Position numbers and translations under genes: made by a program
Assembly (NCBI GenBank): GCA_050943215.1
Contig: JBMNOU010000004.1
Span: forward strand, 6,311-70,310
DNA from: JBMNOU01 sp050943215
Lineage (GTDB): Bacteria > Bacillota > Clostridia > Christensenellales > SZUA-584
Direction: 5' to 3'
DNA length: 64,000 nt
Shown here: positions 36,142-43,940 of the stretch, piece after piece
Layout of the letters: each line of letters starts with the position of its first letter
Numbering within the stretch: the stretch's first letter is position 1
Notes under the pieces: model-generated
Seen by the model: the letters and a program-made list of their open reading frames with translations, nothing else
What the model was told of the DNA's origin: nothing
The model's database searches: none

Positions 36142-37500
36142 ATGTATGATCTGATTGTGATCGGCGGAGGGCCCGCGGGATACCGTGCCGCAGAAAGGGC
36201 AGGAAAGGCGGGTCTTAAGACACTGCTGATAGAAAAAAGGGAAGTAGGTGGCGTGTGCCTTAACGAAGGCTGCATCCCCACCAAAACATTACTGTATTCT
36301 GCAAAGCTCAAAGACAAAGCGAGAACCGGTGAAAAATATGGCGTATATGCTTCTGACATATTATTAAACCACCTATCGGTGCTTGCGCGAAAGAAAAGCG
36401 TCGTCAGCAAACTGGTTGCCGGCATTAAGATGCAGCTTAAGCAGGCTGGTGTGATATTGGTTAGCGGCGAGGCTGTGATTGCCGGAAAAAGCGAAGGGTT
36501 TGATATACGATGCGGCAAAGATCTGTATAGCGGCAAACAGCTGCTGATTGCCACGGGTTCTGTTCCTGTTATTCCGCCGATACCCGGGCTCGGTGAGGCT
36601 CTTAAACACGGCTTTGCCATGACAAGCAGGGAGATACTTGATCTTGAGACAGTGCCGGCAAAACTTTTGGTTATCGGAGGCGGTGCAATCGGTCTTGAGC
36701 TTGCAAGCTATTTTACTTCGGCCGGATCGGAAGTGACAGTGATCGAAATGCTTGGTACAATCGGCGGTGCAATCGACAGGGATATTGCTAAAATATTAAA
36801 GAAGAACCTTGAAAGAAAAGGTATCCGTTTCCGGCTTGGGTGCACGGTTGCCGCAGTCGGAAAAAACACCGTAACGGTTAAGGATCAGTCCGAAAAGGAG
36901 GAGATTTACGCAGACCTTGTGCTGGTATGCGCTGGGAGGAAGGCGCACATATATAATCTGGGACTTGAAAACATCGGGGTAATGGCTCAGAATGGCGCGG
37001 TGCCAACGGACGATAAATTAATGACGAATATTCCGGGGGTATATGCGGCCGGCGATGTAAACGGCAAGTCGATGCTCGCGCATACGGCATACCGTGAGGC
37101 GGAGGTTGCAATCGATGGAATGACGGGCGGGACGGATGCGATGAGTTACCGTGCTGTGCCCGGCGTCATCTATACGAGCCCGGAAACCGCGGGGGTTGGT
37201 GAAACGGAAACTTCCGCCCGGGAGAAGGGGATGGATGTAACTGCAAAGGTATTGAGCTTGCTGTATTCCGGCAGATATGCAGCCGAAAACGAAAATGGCG
37301 ACGGTATCGCTAAGATATTGATAGACAACCAGGACGGCCGGATCGTCGGGTTTCATATGATCGGCAGTTATGCATCCGAAATCATATACGGTGCGTGCAT
37401 GATGATCGAAAACAACATGACTGTAGAGCAAGCGAAAAAAATCATATTTCCGCATCCGACCGTGTCTGAAATTATTAGGGAGTGCTTGTTACTAATATGA
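36142..37500 (+). CDS. lpdA: Dihydrolipoamide dehydrogenase (E3)
   Basis: A 452-residue flavoprotein that reoxidises the lipoyl groups of E2 with NAD. FAD motif IGGGPAGYRAAERAGKAG, redox disulfide Cys39-Cys44 in GGVCLNEGCIPTKT, NAD motif VIGGGAIGLELASYF, second FAD motif VYAAGDVNG and the catalytic His-Glu region in IFPHPTVSEIIRE. The in-frame ATG at 36115 lacks a good site. GGGAG near 36128 supports the ATG at 36142. It is the last gene of the dehydrogenase operon and is followed by a terminator. It could also serve the orphan GcvH at 60477. Confidence 0.94.
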   Translation: MYDLIVIGGGPAGYRAAERAGKAGLKTLLIEKREVGGVCLNEGCIPTKTLLYSAKLKDKARTGEKYGVYASDILLNHLSVLARKKSVVSKLVAGIKMQLKQAGVILVSGEAVIAGKSEGFDIRCGKDLYSGKQLLIATGSVPVIPPIPGLGEALKHGFAMTSREILDLETVPAKLLVIGGGAIGLELASYFTSAGSEVTVIEMLGTIGGAIDRDIAKILKKNLERKGIRFRLGCTVAAVGKNTVTVKDQSEKEEIYADLVLVCAGRKAHIYNLGLENIGVMAQNGAVPTDDKLMTNIPGVYAAGDVNGKSMLAHTAYREAEVAIDGMTGGTDAMSYRAVPGVIYTSPETAGVGETETSAREKGMDVTAKVLSLLYSGRYAAENENGDGIAKILIDNQDGRIVGFHMIGSYASEIIYGACMMIENNMTVEQAKKIIFPHPTVSEIIRECLLLI

Positions 37501-37521
37501 GCAATAAAGACTGGTTTTTTA

Positions 37522-37557
37522 ATGATGCTAATGAGGATGAACAAGCATCATTTTTTG
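37522..37557 (+). terminator. Terminator of the dehydrogenase operon
   Basis: ATGATGCT (37522-37529) pairs with AGCATCAT (37544-37551), followed by TTTTTG. It lies 21 bases after the E3 stop. Confidence 0.8.
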
Positions 37558-37576
37558 TTTCGCCCTAAAATATATA

Positions 37577-37605
37577 TTGACTCCGATGATAATACAGAAT
37601 AAAAT
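37577..37605 (+). promoter_or_regulatory. Sigma-A promoter of the Mrp/NBP35-type gene
   Basis: -35 TTGACT (37577-37582), 17-base spacer, -10 TAAAAT (37600-37605). The ATG of the next gene lies 34 bases downstream. Confidence 0.6.
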
Positions 37606-37638
37606 CAATTGGCATATAACAAAAATGGAGATATAAAA

Positions 37639-38478
37639 ATGGCTGATTGCAATCACTGCCCGTCCAAGGGTGAATGCCACTCGCAGGACACATGTAATAT
37701 TAAGAACAACCCGTATAATGACATAAAGCGAGTAATCGGTGTTATGAGTGGCAAAGGCGGTGTTGGCAAGTCTACGGTTTCAGTGCTGATTGCAAAGGCG
37801 CTCAATGAGCAAGGGTATAAAGTGGGGATTATGGATGCTGATATCACCGGCCCGAGCATCCCTAGGCTTTTAGGCGTAAAAGATAAAAAAGTGGGTCAAA
37901 GCGGGATTGGAATCATACCCGTAAAGACAGAGAGCGGTATCAGTGTGATGTCGCTTAATCTGCTGATCGACAACGAGGAGCAGCCTGTGATCTGGCGCGG
38001 CCCTCTGGTTGCGAACATGGTCAAGCAGTTTTGGGAAGATGTATTTTGGGGAGATCTTGATTTCCTCATAATCGACATGCCGCCCGGCACAGGAGATGTG
38101 GCGCTCACCGTAATGCAGTCTATACCGATTAGCGGTATGCTGATTGTTAGTGTCCCTCAGGATATGGTATCAATGATCGTTGCCAAAGCGGTCAATATGA
38201 TCAAAGAGATGAAGATCAGGCTGATCGGCATTATACAGAATATGAGCTATATAGTGTGCCCCGATTGCGGCCGAAAAATAAAGATATTTGAAAGTAAGAA
38301 CCTTAATCATCTATACCAGGATATTGGCATTAAACTGCTGGGCGAGCTGCCTATGACGCAAGACATCGCGGCTATTTCCGATAAAGGCATTGGGGTTGCC
38401 GATGAAGAGACTAAAAAAACCTTTTCTGAAATTACTAAAATTGTGATAGAATCAGTCAAGAAAGGTAGCGCCGAATAG
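37639..38478 (+). CDS. Mrp/NBP35-family iron-sulfur carrier ATPase
   Basis: A 279-residue P-loop ATPase proposed to hold and deliver Fe-S clusters. A short N-terminal cysteine cluster (Cys4, Cys7, Cys13, Cys19) precedes the Walker A GKGGVGKST (38-46). Then come the family stretches MDADITGPSIPRLLG and DFLIIDMPPGTGDVALT. A CPDCG pair near residue 211 supplies the conserved bridging CxxC. ATGGAGAT precedes the ATG at 37639. The TTG at 37609 is a less likely start. It stands as a single gene with its own promoter and terminator. The early cysteines resemble eukaryotic-type NBP35 more than the short bacterial Mrp. Confidence 0.9.
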   Translation: MADCNHCPSKGECHSQDTCNIKNNPYNDIKRVIGVMSGKGGVGKSTVSVLIAKALNEQGYKVGIMDADITGPSIPRLLGVKDKKVGQSGIGIIPVKTESGISVMSLNLLIDNEEQPVIWRGPLVANMVKQFWEDVFWGDLDFLIIDMPPGTGDVALTVMQSIPISGMLIVSVPQDMVSMIVAKAVNMIKEMKIRLIGIIQNMSYIVCPDCGRKIKIFESKNLNHLYQDIGIKLLGELPMTQDIAAISDKGIGVADEETKKTFSEITKIVIESVKKGSAE

Positions 38479-38543
38479 CACAGCTTGTTAGAAAACATTG
38501 CGCATTTTGAACACCCGAACGATTCACGGTATCCATATTATAA

Positions 38544-38572
38544 GAGGGCGGTATGCCCTTATTTATTTTGCA
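38544..38572 (+). terminator. Terminator after the Mrp-type gene
   Basis: AGGGC (38545-38549) pairs with GCCCT (38555-38559) across GGTAT, followed by TATTTATTTTG. The stem is short, so this is a moderate call. Confidence 0.5.
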
Positions 38573-38728
38573 CCATCGTTAAAATCAGCTATGTTTAACA
38601 TCTATTATTAGTACTTCTTTATACACTGCGTCATGCATCGGGATATCAAGTAACACAAAAAAGCTCAAGGAATAATATATAGGTAAGTGGTTTTATACTG
38701 CAAAACTGATCAGGAGGCAAAGATAAAC

Positions 38729-39301
38729 ATGGCAGAAGTGAGGATACCGTTTTGCGCGACGGCAGAACTTCAACCACCATTTATTTTGAATGAAACATAT
38801 GCTGACCCGAATGGCGTCAAGAGCGTCCTATTTGATATTAGCAATCTTAATATAGCTGGCAAAGAGGAAACGGTAGATGTGGCGAACATTGGTCAAGTTC
38901 AGCTTTGTATATTTTATGTAATCGGAACGATACCATACATTTGCAACGTGTTTCCGATTGTACAAACTGATGCTACATCCGGAGTAAGGGAACAAATGGC
39001 AATATTCGATGGACAGGCGGGCAATACAGCAGCTGATTGTGTCGCAACAACATCCGGCACCCCTTTAGGATGGCTTTCTGCGACAGGCTGCGTTAGTGTT
39101 GAAGCTCCCATCGGGGGGTCTAGTTCGTTCGATAACATACCGGTGATAGAAAGTGTGACAGTCGATGATCTTGCGGTTGCCAGCAATTTATCCTCGACGC
39201 TAATCCCCACCTGCCCGGACAGTGCCGCGCCTTGCGGAGAAGAAGGGAAAAAGGTGGTCAAATGGAGAGGTTGTTTTGTGATTACTACGGCCAGCGCATA
39301 A
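38729..39301 (+). CDS. Hypothetical protein, possible surface or spore-coat protein
   Basis: Not recognised with certainty. A 190-residue protein with no signal peptide and no membrane helix. It is rich in Val, Thr, Ser and Asn, with a beta-type composition (VDVANIGQVQLCIFYVIGTI) and seven cysteines spread through the chain. An AGGAGG site 11 bases ahead fixes the ATG at 38729, while the frame is open to 38687. Cysteine-rich, strand-rich proteins without signal peptides are common in spore coats, and another candidate spore-surface gene lies 2.6 kb away. This is inference only. Confidence 0.75.
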   Translation: MAEVRIPFCATAELQPPFILNETYADPNGVKSVLFDISNLNIAGKEETVDVANIGQVQLCIFYVIGTIPYICNVFPIVQTDATSGVREQMAIFDGQAGNTAADCVATTSGTPLGWLSATGCVSVEAPIGGSSSFDNIPVIESVTVDDLAVASNLSSTLIPTCPDSAAPCGEEGKKVVKWRGCFVITTASA

Positions 39302-39382
39302 CGACAAACGGCTTTTTATGCAGCTATAACTCCCATCCACCGCTTATAGGATCTGCCGCAAAAAAGGCAAGGTTCGTTTGTG

Positions 39383-40738
39383 TTACATCTGATTCAACAT
39401 AACAGGGCGTTCAGATCTTTTTTCTGCAGCCAAAAATCCAAGCGCCAATATAACCGTCATGGCCTCTCCGGATGGGGCCGCTAGCCATACGCCCGTCAGT
39501 TGAAAGAAAACAGGCAGTACCATAACCGCAAGAATGATGAGGGCCTGACGGCTAAGGCTTAATGCCAATCCTTTTGTGCCCTGTGCACTCGATTGCAGAT
39601 AAGCCGTTATCAGTACGTTAAAAGGCAACAACGGCAGATATATTGCCTGTATGCGCAGTCCCGCTGCGCATACAGCCATCGTTGGTGATTTGGGGTCAAG
39701 AAAAAGGGATGCCGTCTTGTCCGGGAAGATTTCCATTATTCCAAACATAATGACTGCAAAAACGGCGCCGAGCCCGATGCCTGTCCAAAGCGTTTTTCTA
39801 ACACGCTTTTTTTGTTTCATGCCGTGGTTGTATCCCATGATGGGGCCGATGCCCTGCAGCAGCCCAAGGATCGGCATCAACACCAGCGTAATCAGGCTGT
39901 TGATTGCACCCATCGACGTGATGGCAGCGTTGCCTCCGTATTGCGAAAGCGCGACGTTCATAAATGTTGCAGAGATACTTTGACCGATGTTGATAACAAA
40001 GCTTGAAGCACCAGTTACACAAATGCTTTTGATTACCTTAAGACGCGGTCTTAAATTTGCAACATGCAGCTTCAGTAAGCTCTTTTTTGAAATGAAAAAG
40101 TAGCGAAACAGTATGGCGAACCCCATAAATTGGCCGATAACGGTCGCGATCGCTGCGCCTCTGACACCCATACCAAGCGGCACAACAAATAGGTAATCGA
40201 GTATGATATTTGTAATAGCCGAAACAAGCTGGGTCATCATTGAAAGGAACGGTTTACCTTCGCTGCGTGCCAGTGCGGCCATGGCAAATGACGATAGCTG
40301 GAAAACAAGCCCGAGAAGGATGATTTGCATGTAGTCATGCGCATATGGCAGCACGGTTGGCGTCGCACCCACCAGCTCAAGGATGGACGGCAAGAATATC
40401 TCTCCAATGACCGCCATAGCGAAACTGCTTGATAAAGAAAGTAGCGCGAGATTGCCATATATCCGGTTTGCTTGGTCAAAGTTGCGCTCTCCGAATTTGA
40501 TCGAGACCATCGTGGCGCCGCCCACGCCAAATAACGTGCCCACCGCAAATACCACCATCATGACCGGGAAAGCGATGGTTAGCCCGCCAAGCGCATCCTC
40601 TCCAACAAACTGTCCGACAAATATTCTGTCGACAATATTATAGATGGCATTGACAAACATCGAGATAACCGACGGTACAGAGAATTTTATGATTAGTTTT
40701 AATATTGGTTCCGAACCGAGTTGTTTTGTATGGTCCAA
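39383..40738 (-). CDS. MATE family multidrug/sodium exporter
   Basis: A 451-residue membrane protein with about twelve helices, of the DinF/NorM-like MATE superfamily. It begins DHTKQLGSEPILKLIIKFSV, with VDRIFVGQFVGEDALGGLTI in the first half and GLLQGIGPIMGYNHGMKQKK in the second. The frame extends to an ATG at 40753. The promoter (40771-40799) would start transcription only about 11 bases before that ATG, and GAGG lies 9 bases before the TTG at 40738, so TTG is preferred. Substrates of such proteins are often cationic compounds. None can be assigned here. Confidence 0.92.
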   Translation of the reverse strand: MDHTKQLGSEPILKLIIKFSVPSVISMFVNAIYNIVDRIFVGQFVGEDALGGLTIAFPVMMVVFAVGTLFGVGGATMVSIKFGERNFDQANRIYGNLALLSLSSSFAMAVIGEIFLPSILELVGATPTVLPYAHDYMQIILLGLVFQLSSFAMAALARSEGKPFLSMMTQLVSAITNIILDYLFVVPLGMGVRGAAIATVIGQFMGFAILFRYFFISKKSLLKLHVANLRPRLKVIKSICVTGASSFVINIGQSISATFMNVALSQYGGNAAITSMGAINSLITLVLMPILGLLQGIGPIMGYNHGMKQKKRVRKTLWTGIGLGAVFAVIMFGIMEIFPDKTASLFLDPKSPTMAVCAAGLRIQAIYLPLLPFNVLITAYLQSSAQGTKGLALSLSRQALIILAVMVLPVFFQLTGVWLAAPSGEAMTVILALGFLAAEKRSERPVMLNQM

Positions 40739-40770
40739 AGCTACACGCCTCATTTTAAATTACAGGGGAG

Positions 40771-40799
40771 AGTATACACATCGGATTTGTTTTTGTCAA
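40771..40799 (-). promoter_or_regulatory. Sigma-A promoter of the MATE exporter gene
   Basis: On the minus strand -35 TTGACA (40799-40794), 17-base spacer, -10 TATACT (40776-40771). The -35 is a perfect consensus. Confidence 0.8.
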
Positions 40800-40959
40800 G
40801 GCAAGAAGGCACTGGCAGACGCTGACTGGGATGTCGCTTAATCAGTAGAGAATATGCCGTTCTCAGTCTGGTTTTACCGTTTCTTTATAATTCAGGTTTG
40901 GTAATATTAGCTGGCAAAACGCAGATAATAGAGTCAAAAGCACTAAAGGAGGATTCTTT

Positions 40960-41127
40960 ATGGCTAAGGCTGGAATGCGCCGCCCAAGCCCGAGCGATCC
41001 GCACGGTACGGAAAGCAATAAGAAAACCAAGTTTCAAAAAAATACACGAGCGCCTGTTCCCGAGATACAGGGCAATGCAAAAACGGGAGGTGAAAAGGCG
41101 GCTCGTAGAGGGCGGGGCGGAAAATAG
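40960..41127 (+). CDS. Small basic protein of 55 residues, unknown function
   Basis: The frame from ATG 40960 to TAG 41127 encodes 55 residues: it begins MAKAGMRRPSPSDPHGTES and ends ARRGRGGK, with the stretch RAPVPEIQGNAKTGGEKA in the middle. AAAGGAGG at 40945-40952 is an ideal site 7 bases ahead. The protein is strongly basic and rich in Gly, Pro and Lys. I believe similar short MAK-GM-R-P-HGTES proteins occur in other Clostridia, but this is from memory and untested. A longer overlapping frame (40898-41185) lacks a ribosome site and is rejected. Its role is unknown. Confidence 0.75.
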   Translation: MAKAGMRRPSPSDPHGTESNKKTKFQKNTRAPVPEIQGNAKTGGEKAARRGRGGK

Positions 41128-41254
41128 TTTAGATTTGCTCCGCTGTATAACCCCGCCAGTATTAGGATTTTTTGTATTTGCTTGATACCGAATGGAACTA
41201 AAACCTTTAAACGAGGCATACTAATTCGTGTATAAAAACTCGTCGGCACTTTTC

Positions 41255-41293
41255 ATCACGGCTATTAATAAACTATATTATGATTGCCGTGAT
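41255..41293 (+). promoter_or_regulatory. Inverted repeat just upstream of the BclA-like gene
   Basis: ATCACGGC (41255-41262) pairs with GCCGTGAT (41286-41293) around an AT-rich 23-base loop, ending 28 bases before the ATG. It could be an operator or a leader hairpin. It does not look like a terminator, because no T run follows. Confidence 0.35.
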
Positions 41294-41321
41294 AAGCAAT
41301 CGCCAAAGGAGTCGGGCATAA

Positions 41322-41990
41322 ATGAACGGGTTTTCATACAGAGGTTTAAATCGTTTCAAGGATCCGTGCCGTTCAGGCAAGCAGTTTCCCCAAAGACAAG
41401 CCGCAGTAACCAATACTGCACCTCGGCCGGGCAAGAGGGAGCCGGCCGTTCGGCGGGAGCCAGCTATTCGGCGAGAGCCGGCCGTACAAGAAGAAATAGC
41501 CGTCCAGCAGCAGACGGCACAGGAAGAACAGGGTACGAAAGAAGAACGGGTAGTGCATCGGGAGTGCTTAGCCGCATACGGTTCTGTCTACCAAATCGGC
41601 ACAGAAGAAGTTGTGGTTGCAGTTCCGGGGGAAATCGTCCCTGTTACATTCAGCGACAATGCGCTGTTAAAGAGGATACAGCACGAGCCCGGATCGGCAG
41701 AAATTTTTATCAGAGAATCGGGCGATTATCAAATCGATTTTACGCTGTATTTTACATCGACGGTTGCTGCGTTTGCGACATTCGCAATTCAGGCGGATTC
41801 TGACGAGCTGCCTGGAGGCATTTTCAGCAAAATGCTGAGCGTAGGGTATCAGGTGTTTTCGGGCGGTACAATGGCAGCGCTTTTTGCAGATGATCCTATC
41901 CGCATGATATTTACATCGGGAACGGCGGTTGGCATTACGCTGACAGGCGGCGACGTGACCGCATTCTTAAACGTTAAAAAATTGGGCTGA
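41322..41990 (+). CDS. Spore or cell surface protein with BclA-like C-terminal domain
   Basis: A 222-residue protein. The N-terminal third is charged low-complexity sequence with REPAVRREPAIRREPAV repeats and a Gln/Glu-rich run. The C-terminal 135 residues resemble the jelly-roll domain of exosporium glycoprotein BclA: LAAYGSVYQIGTEEVVVAVP, a VPVTFSDN turn, GSAEIFIRESGDYQIDFTLY, and a closing ITLTGGDVTAFLNVKKLG. AAAGGAG precedes the ATG. No signal peptide is present, as is usual for proteins assembled on spores in the mother cell. It lacks the collagen-like Gly-X-Y stalk of BclA. Confidence 0.7.
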   Translation: MNGFSYRGLNRFKDPCRSGKQFPQRQAAVTNTAPRPGKREPAVRREPAIRREPAVQEEIAVQQQTAQEEQGTKEERVVHRECLAAYGSVYQIGTEEVVVAVPGEIVPVTFSDNALLKRIQHEPGSAEIFIRESGDYQIDFTLYFTSTVAAFATFAIQADSDELPGGIFSKMLSVGYQVFSGGTMAALFADDPIRMIFTSGTAVGITLTGGDVTAFLNVKKLG

Positions 41991-42009
41991 CGGCACACGC
42001 ATGCAGCGT

Positions 42010-43509
42010 CTAACCGATCTTGACTGACAGTATATTTGCAAGTGTGCCGGCTATCTGCGTGTTGTCCGTCAGTCCGATAAAAGAATCCTGCGATACGCCC
42101 ATTACGCTCAAAGGTATTCGGGCGTCAGTATGCCCATAAGTAGTCCATTGTATCCCGATGCGTTCAGCTACAATATGATTGACAGCAATCCCCGCTTCAT
42201 TGTAGCCGGATGTGCTTTTGTTAATGTTGGCCATATCCATACCTTGTTCGATCTTTGCTTTCTCTTCATGCGTTAAATCTTTGATGCCTATTGTTTCAAG
42301 GAAGTCAAAATATTCTTCCCTATCTTCGTCGGGCTGATACGCATAATGAAAACCGTCGAGGAAGCTCATAGTAATCCCGTCCATCTGTTTAAGATCGGGG
42401 GGGGTGCCGGATTCATCTCCAATGATAAGTCCGCCTGTTTCATGGTCTCCGGCCACGATGATCAGCGTATCTTGCGGATACTCGCGGTAAAAATCGATTG
42501 CGGTTTTTACCACTTCATCGAATTCAAGTATATCATATACGGCTGCGGCAATATCGTTAGTATGGCACGCGTTGTCGATACGTCCGCCCTCTACCATCAA
42601 AAAGAATCCTTCCGGATCTAGAGAGAGAAGGTCGATAGCGGTCTGTGTGATCTCGGACAGGCTCATTATATTTGTATTTGTGTTAACACGGTCGAGTTCA
42701 TACGGCATGTTGCTATCGGTAAATGCCGCAAAGACTTTGTCTCCTGCCCAAGGCTCATAGCTTGCAAAATCCGCTGTTCCCTGCGTACCCGCAAAAACAT
42801 GATAACCCTTGTCAGCAAATTCTTGTATCAGATCAATATCGTCACTGCGCGCTGAGGTTATTTTCATTCCTAACGGGTCTTTTCCCCCCGCCGTATAATC
42901 TCCCGGCAAGAAATACCTCAGCCCGCCGCCTGCGAAGAAATCGACGTTACTGTCAAGGTAATCCTGTGCGATGCCGCTCTCGTCACTGCGATCCGCATTG
43001 TGCGCAGCAAAGACGGCCGCAGTCGCATCGGTAATGCGTTTCGACGTGATAATGCCCGTTGCATAACCGATCTCCTGTACCGCTTCTGCCAGCGTTTTTG
43101 TGCTTTTACCGTTGGGTGTTACCGAAATATATCCGTTATTTGTTTTAACGCCGCAGGCCAGCGCCGTGCCGGCCGCCGCTGAATCAGTAATATCTGAATC
43201 AAGTGAGTATGTTGTATACGTCCCGGCTGTTAGCATCTGGTTCATTGCGAGCTTCGCGCTGCTATCACTGGTAATGTGCATAAGATACTCTTTGGCTATT
43301 TGACGCTGAGCTGCGCCAAGGCCATCACCTATTAAATAGAAAACATATTTGGGTATCTCGGTCTCTGTAGTTTGCAAAGGCATGGCCTCTGCGGTTTTCA
43401 AAGGTGCAGCCGTAGAGCTTGATTCGTTTTTTTGCCCGCAGCCAAAAATAAGCACAATCAGTGCAAGGCCTAAAAATAGTAGTATTTTTGCTGCTTTTTT
43501 GATATTCAT
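42010..43509 (-). CDS. Alkaline phosphatase, lipid-anchored
   Basis: A 499-residue phosphomonoesterase outside the membrane. A signal sequence ends in lipobox IFGC (Cys24). Metal and active-site motifs are YLIGDGLGAAQ (Asp62), DSAAAGTALACGVK with nucleophile Ser110, FLMVEGGRIDNACH, and VAGDHETGGL. The position of the late conserved His is consistent with TYGHTDARIPL. GGAGG precedes the ATG, and a consensus promoter lies upstream. It is convergent with the surface-protein gene. It is expected to release phosphate from organic phosphoesters. No Pho box was identified. Confidence 0.93.
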   Translation of the reverse strand: MNIKKAAKILLFLGLALIVLIFGCGQKNESSSTAAPLKTAEAMPLQTTETEIPKYVFYLIGDGLGAAQRQIAKEYLMHITSDSSAKLAMNQMLTAGTYTTYSLDSDITDSAAAGTALACGVKTNNGYISVTPNGKSTKTLAEAVQEIGYATGIITSKRITDATAAVFAAHNADRSDESGIAQDYLDSNVDFFAGGGLRYFLPGDYTAGGKDPLGMKITSARSDDIDLIQEFADKGYHVFAGTQGTADFASYEPWAGDKVFAAFTDSNMPYELDRVNTNTNIMSLSEITQTAIDLLSLDPEGFFLMVEGGRIDNACHTNDIAAAVYDILEFDEVVKTAIDFYREYPQDTLIIVAGDHETGGLIIGDESGTPPDLKQMDGITMSFLDGFHYAYQPDEDREEYFDFLETIGIKDLTHEEKAKIEQGMDMANINKSTSGYNEAGIAVNHIVAERIGIQWTTYGHTDARIPLSVMGVSQDSFIGLTDNTQIAGTLANILSVKIG

Positions 43510-43562
43510 TATAATGCCTCCGGATTAACGCGCATGGCGGAAAATGACTGCCTCTTCAATAT

Positions 43563-43591
43563 AAAATAGTTTTTTTACAAATAGTTGTCAA
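43563..43591 (-). promoter_or_regulatory. Sigma-A promoter of the alkaline phosphatase gene
   Basis: On the minus strand -35 TTGACA (43591-43586), 17-base spacer, -10 TATTTT (43568-43563), giving a leader of about 47 bases. Confidence 0.65.
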
Positions 43592-43809
43592 GTTATTTGC
43601 CAAGGGCTCTTGTATTTATTTTTATTACCAGAGCATATTATTCATGCCGGACAATTGTACAAAAACAGGTAAAAAACTAACAACATGACGACATTAATTA
43701 AGAACATTGATTCGCACAAATATGTATTCTATACCATATATTGTATAACAAATTTATAAATATACATATTTAATATTTTTTATAAATTTTTATTGTTTAT
43801 TAGAAGGAA

Positions 43810-43839
43810 TTACTGAATAAACACCGAATACAATACAAT
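43810..43839 (+). promoter_or_regulatory. Probable promoter of the dcw cluster
   Basis: -35 TTACTG (43810-43815), 18-base spacer, -10 TACAAT (43834-43839). Transcription would begin near 43846, at the first MraZ box. Confidence 0.45.
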
Positions 43840-43844
43840 GTTAG

Positions 43845-43889
43845 TGGGGAATTATGGGTGACTATGGTGATAATAGGGCTGAAGTGGTG
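43845..43889 (+). promoter_or_regulatory. Array of five phased MraZ-type boxes
   Basis: Five 5-base boxes separated by exactly 5 bases: TGGGG (43845), TGGGT (43855), TGGTG (43865), AGGGC (43875) and TGGTG (43885). MraZ is known to bind TGGGN repeats at this spacing in front of mraZ in other bacteria. The array overlaps or follows the predicted transcription start, so bound MraZ would repress its own cluster. Confidence 0.65.
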
Positions 43890-43940
43890 AAAAGTAGATG
43901 CTAATTCCATGGATAAGAACGGTACTGGGGGCAAAATGAA

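Larger units (their letters stand above)
43510..43940. other. Divergent intergenic region ahead of the dcw cluster
   Basis: 431 bases, very AT-rich in the middle (43740-43800). It holds the minus-strand phosphatase promoter, a plus-strand promoter (43810-43839) and the phased MraZ-box array (43845-43889). A second possible plus promoter is TTGATT (43707-43712)/TATACC (43730-43735). No gene is seen. Confidence 0.6.

Noticed and set aside
40898..41185. 95-residue frame overlapping the small gene at 40960
   Set aside because: No ribosome binding site and an odd, Arg-rich composition. It is out of register with the 55-residue gene that has AAAGGAGG.
41228..41803. 191-residue frame overlapping the BclA-like gene
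   Set aside because: Out-of-frame reading of the repeat region. The composition (Arg, Ser and Gly runs) reflects the repeats, and there is no ribosome site.
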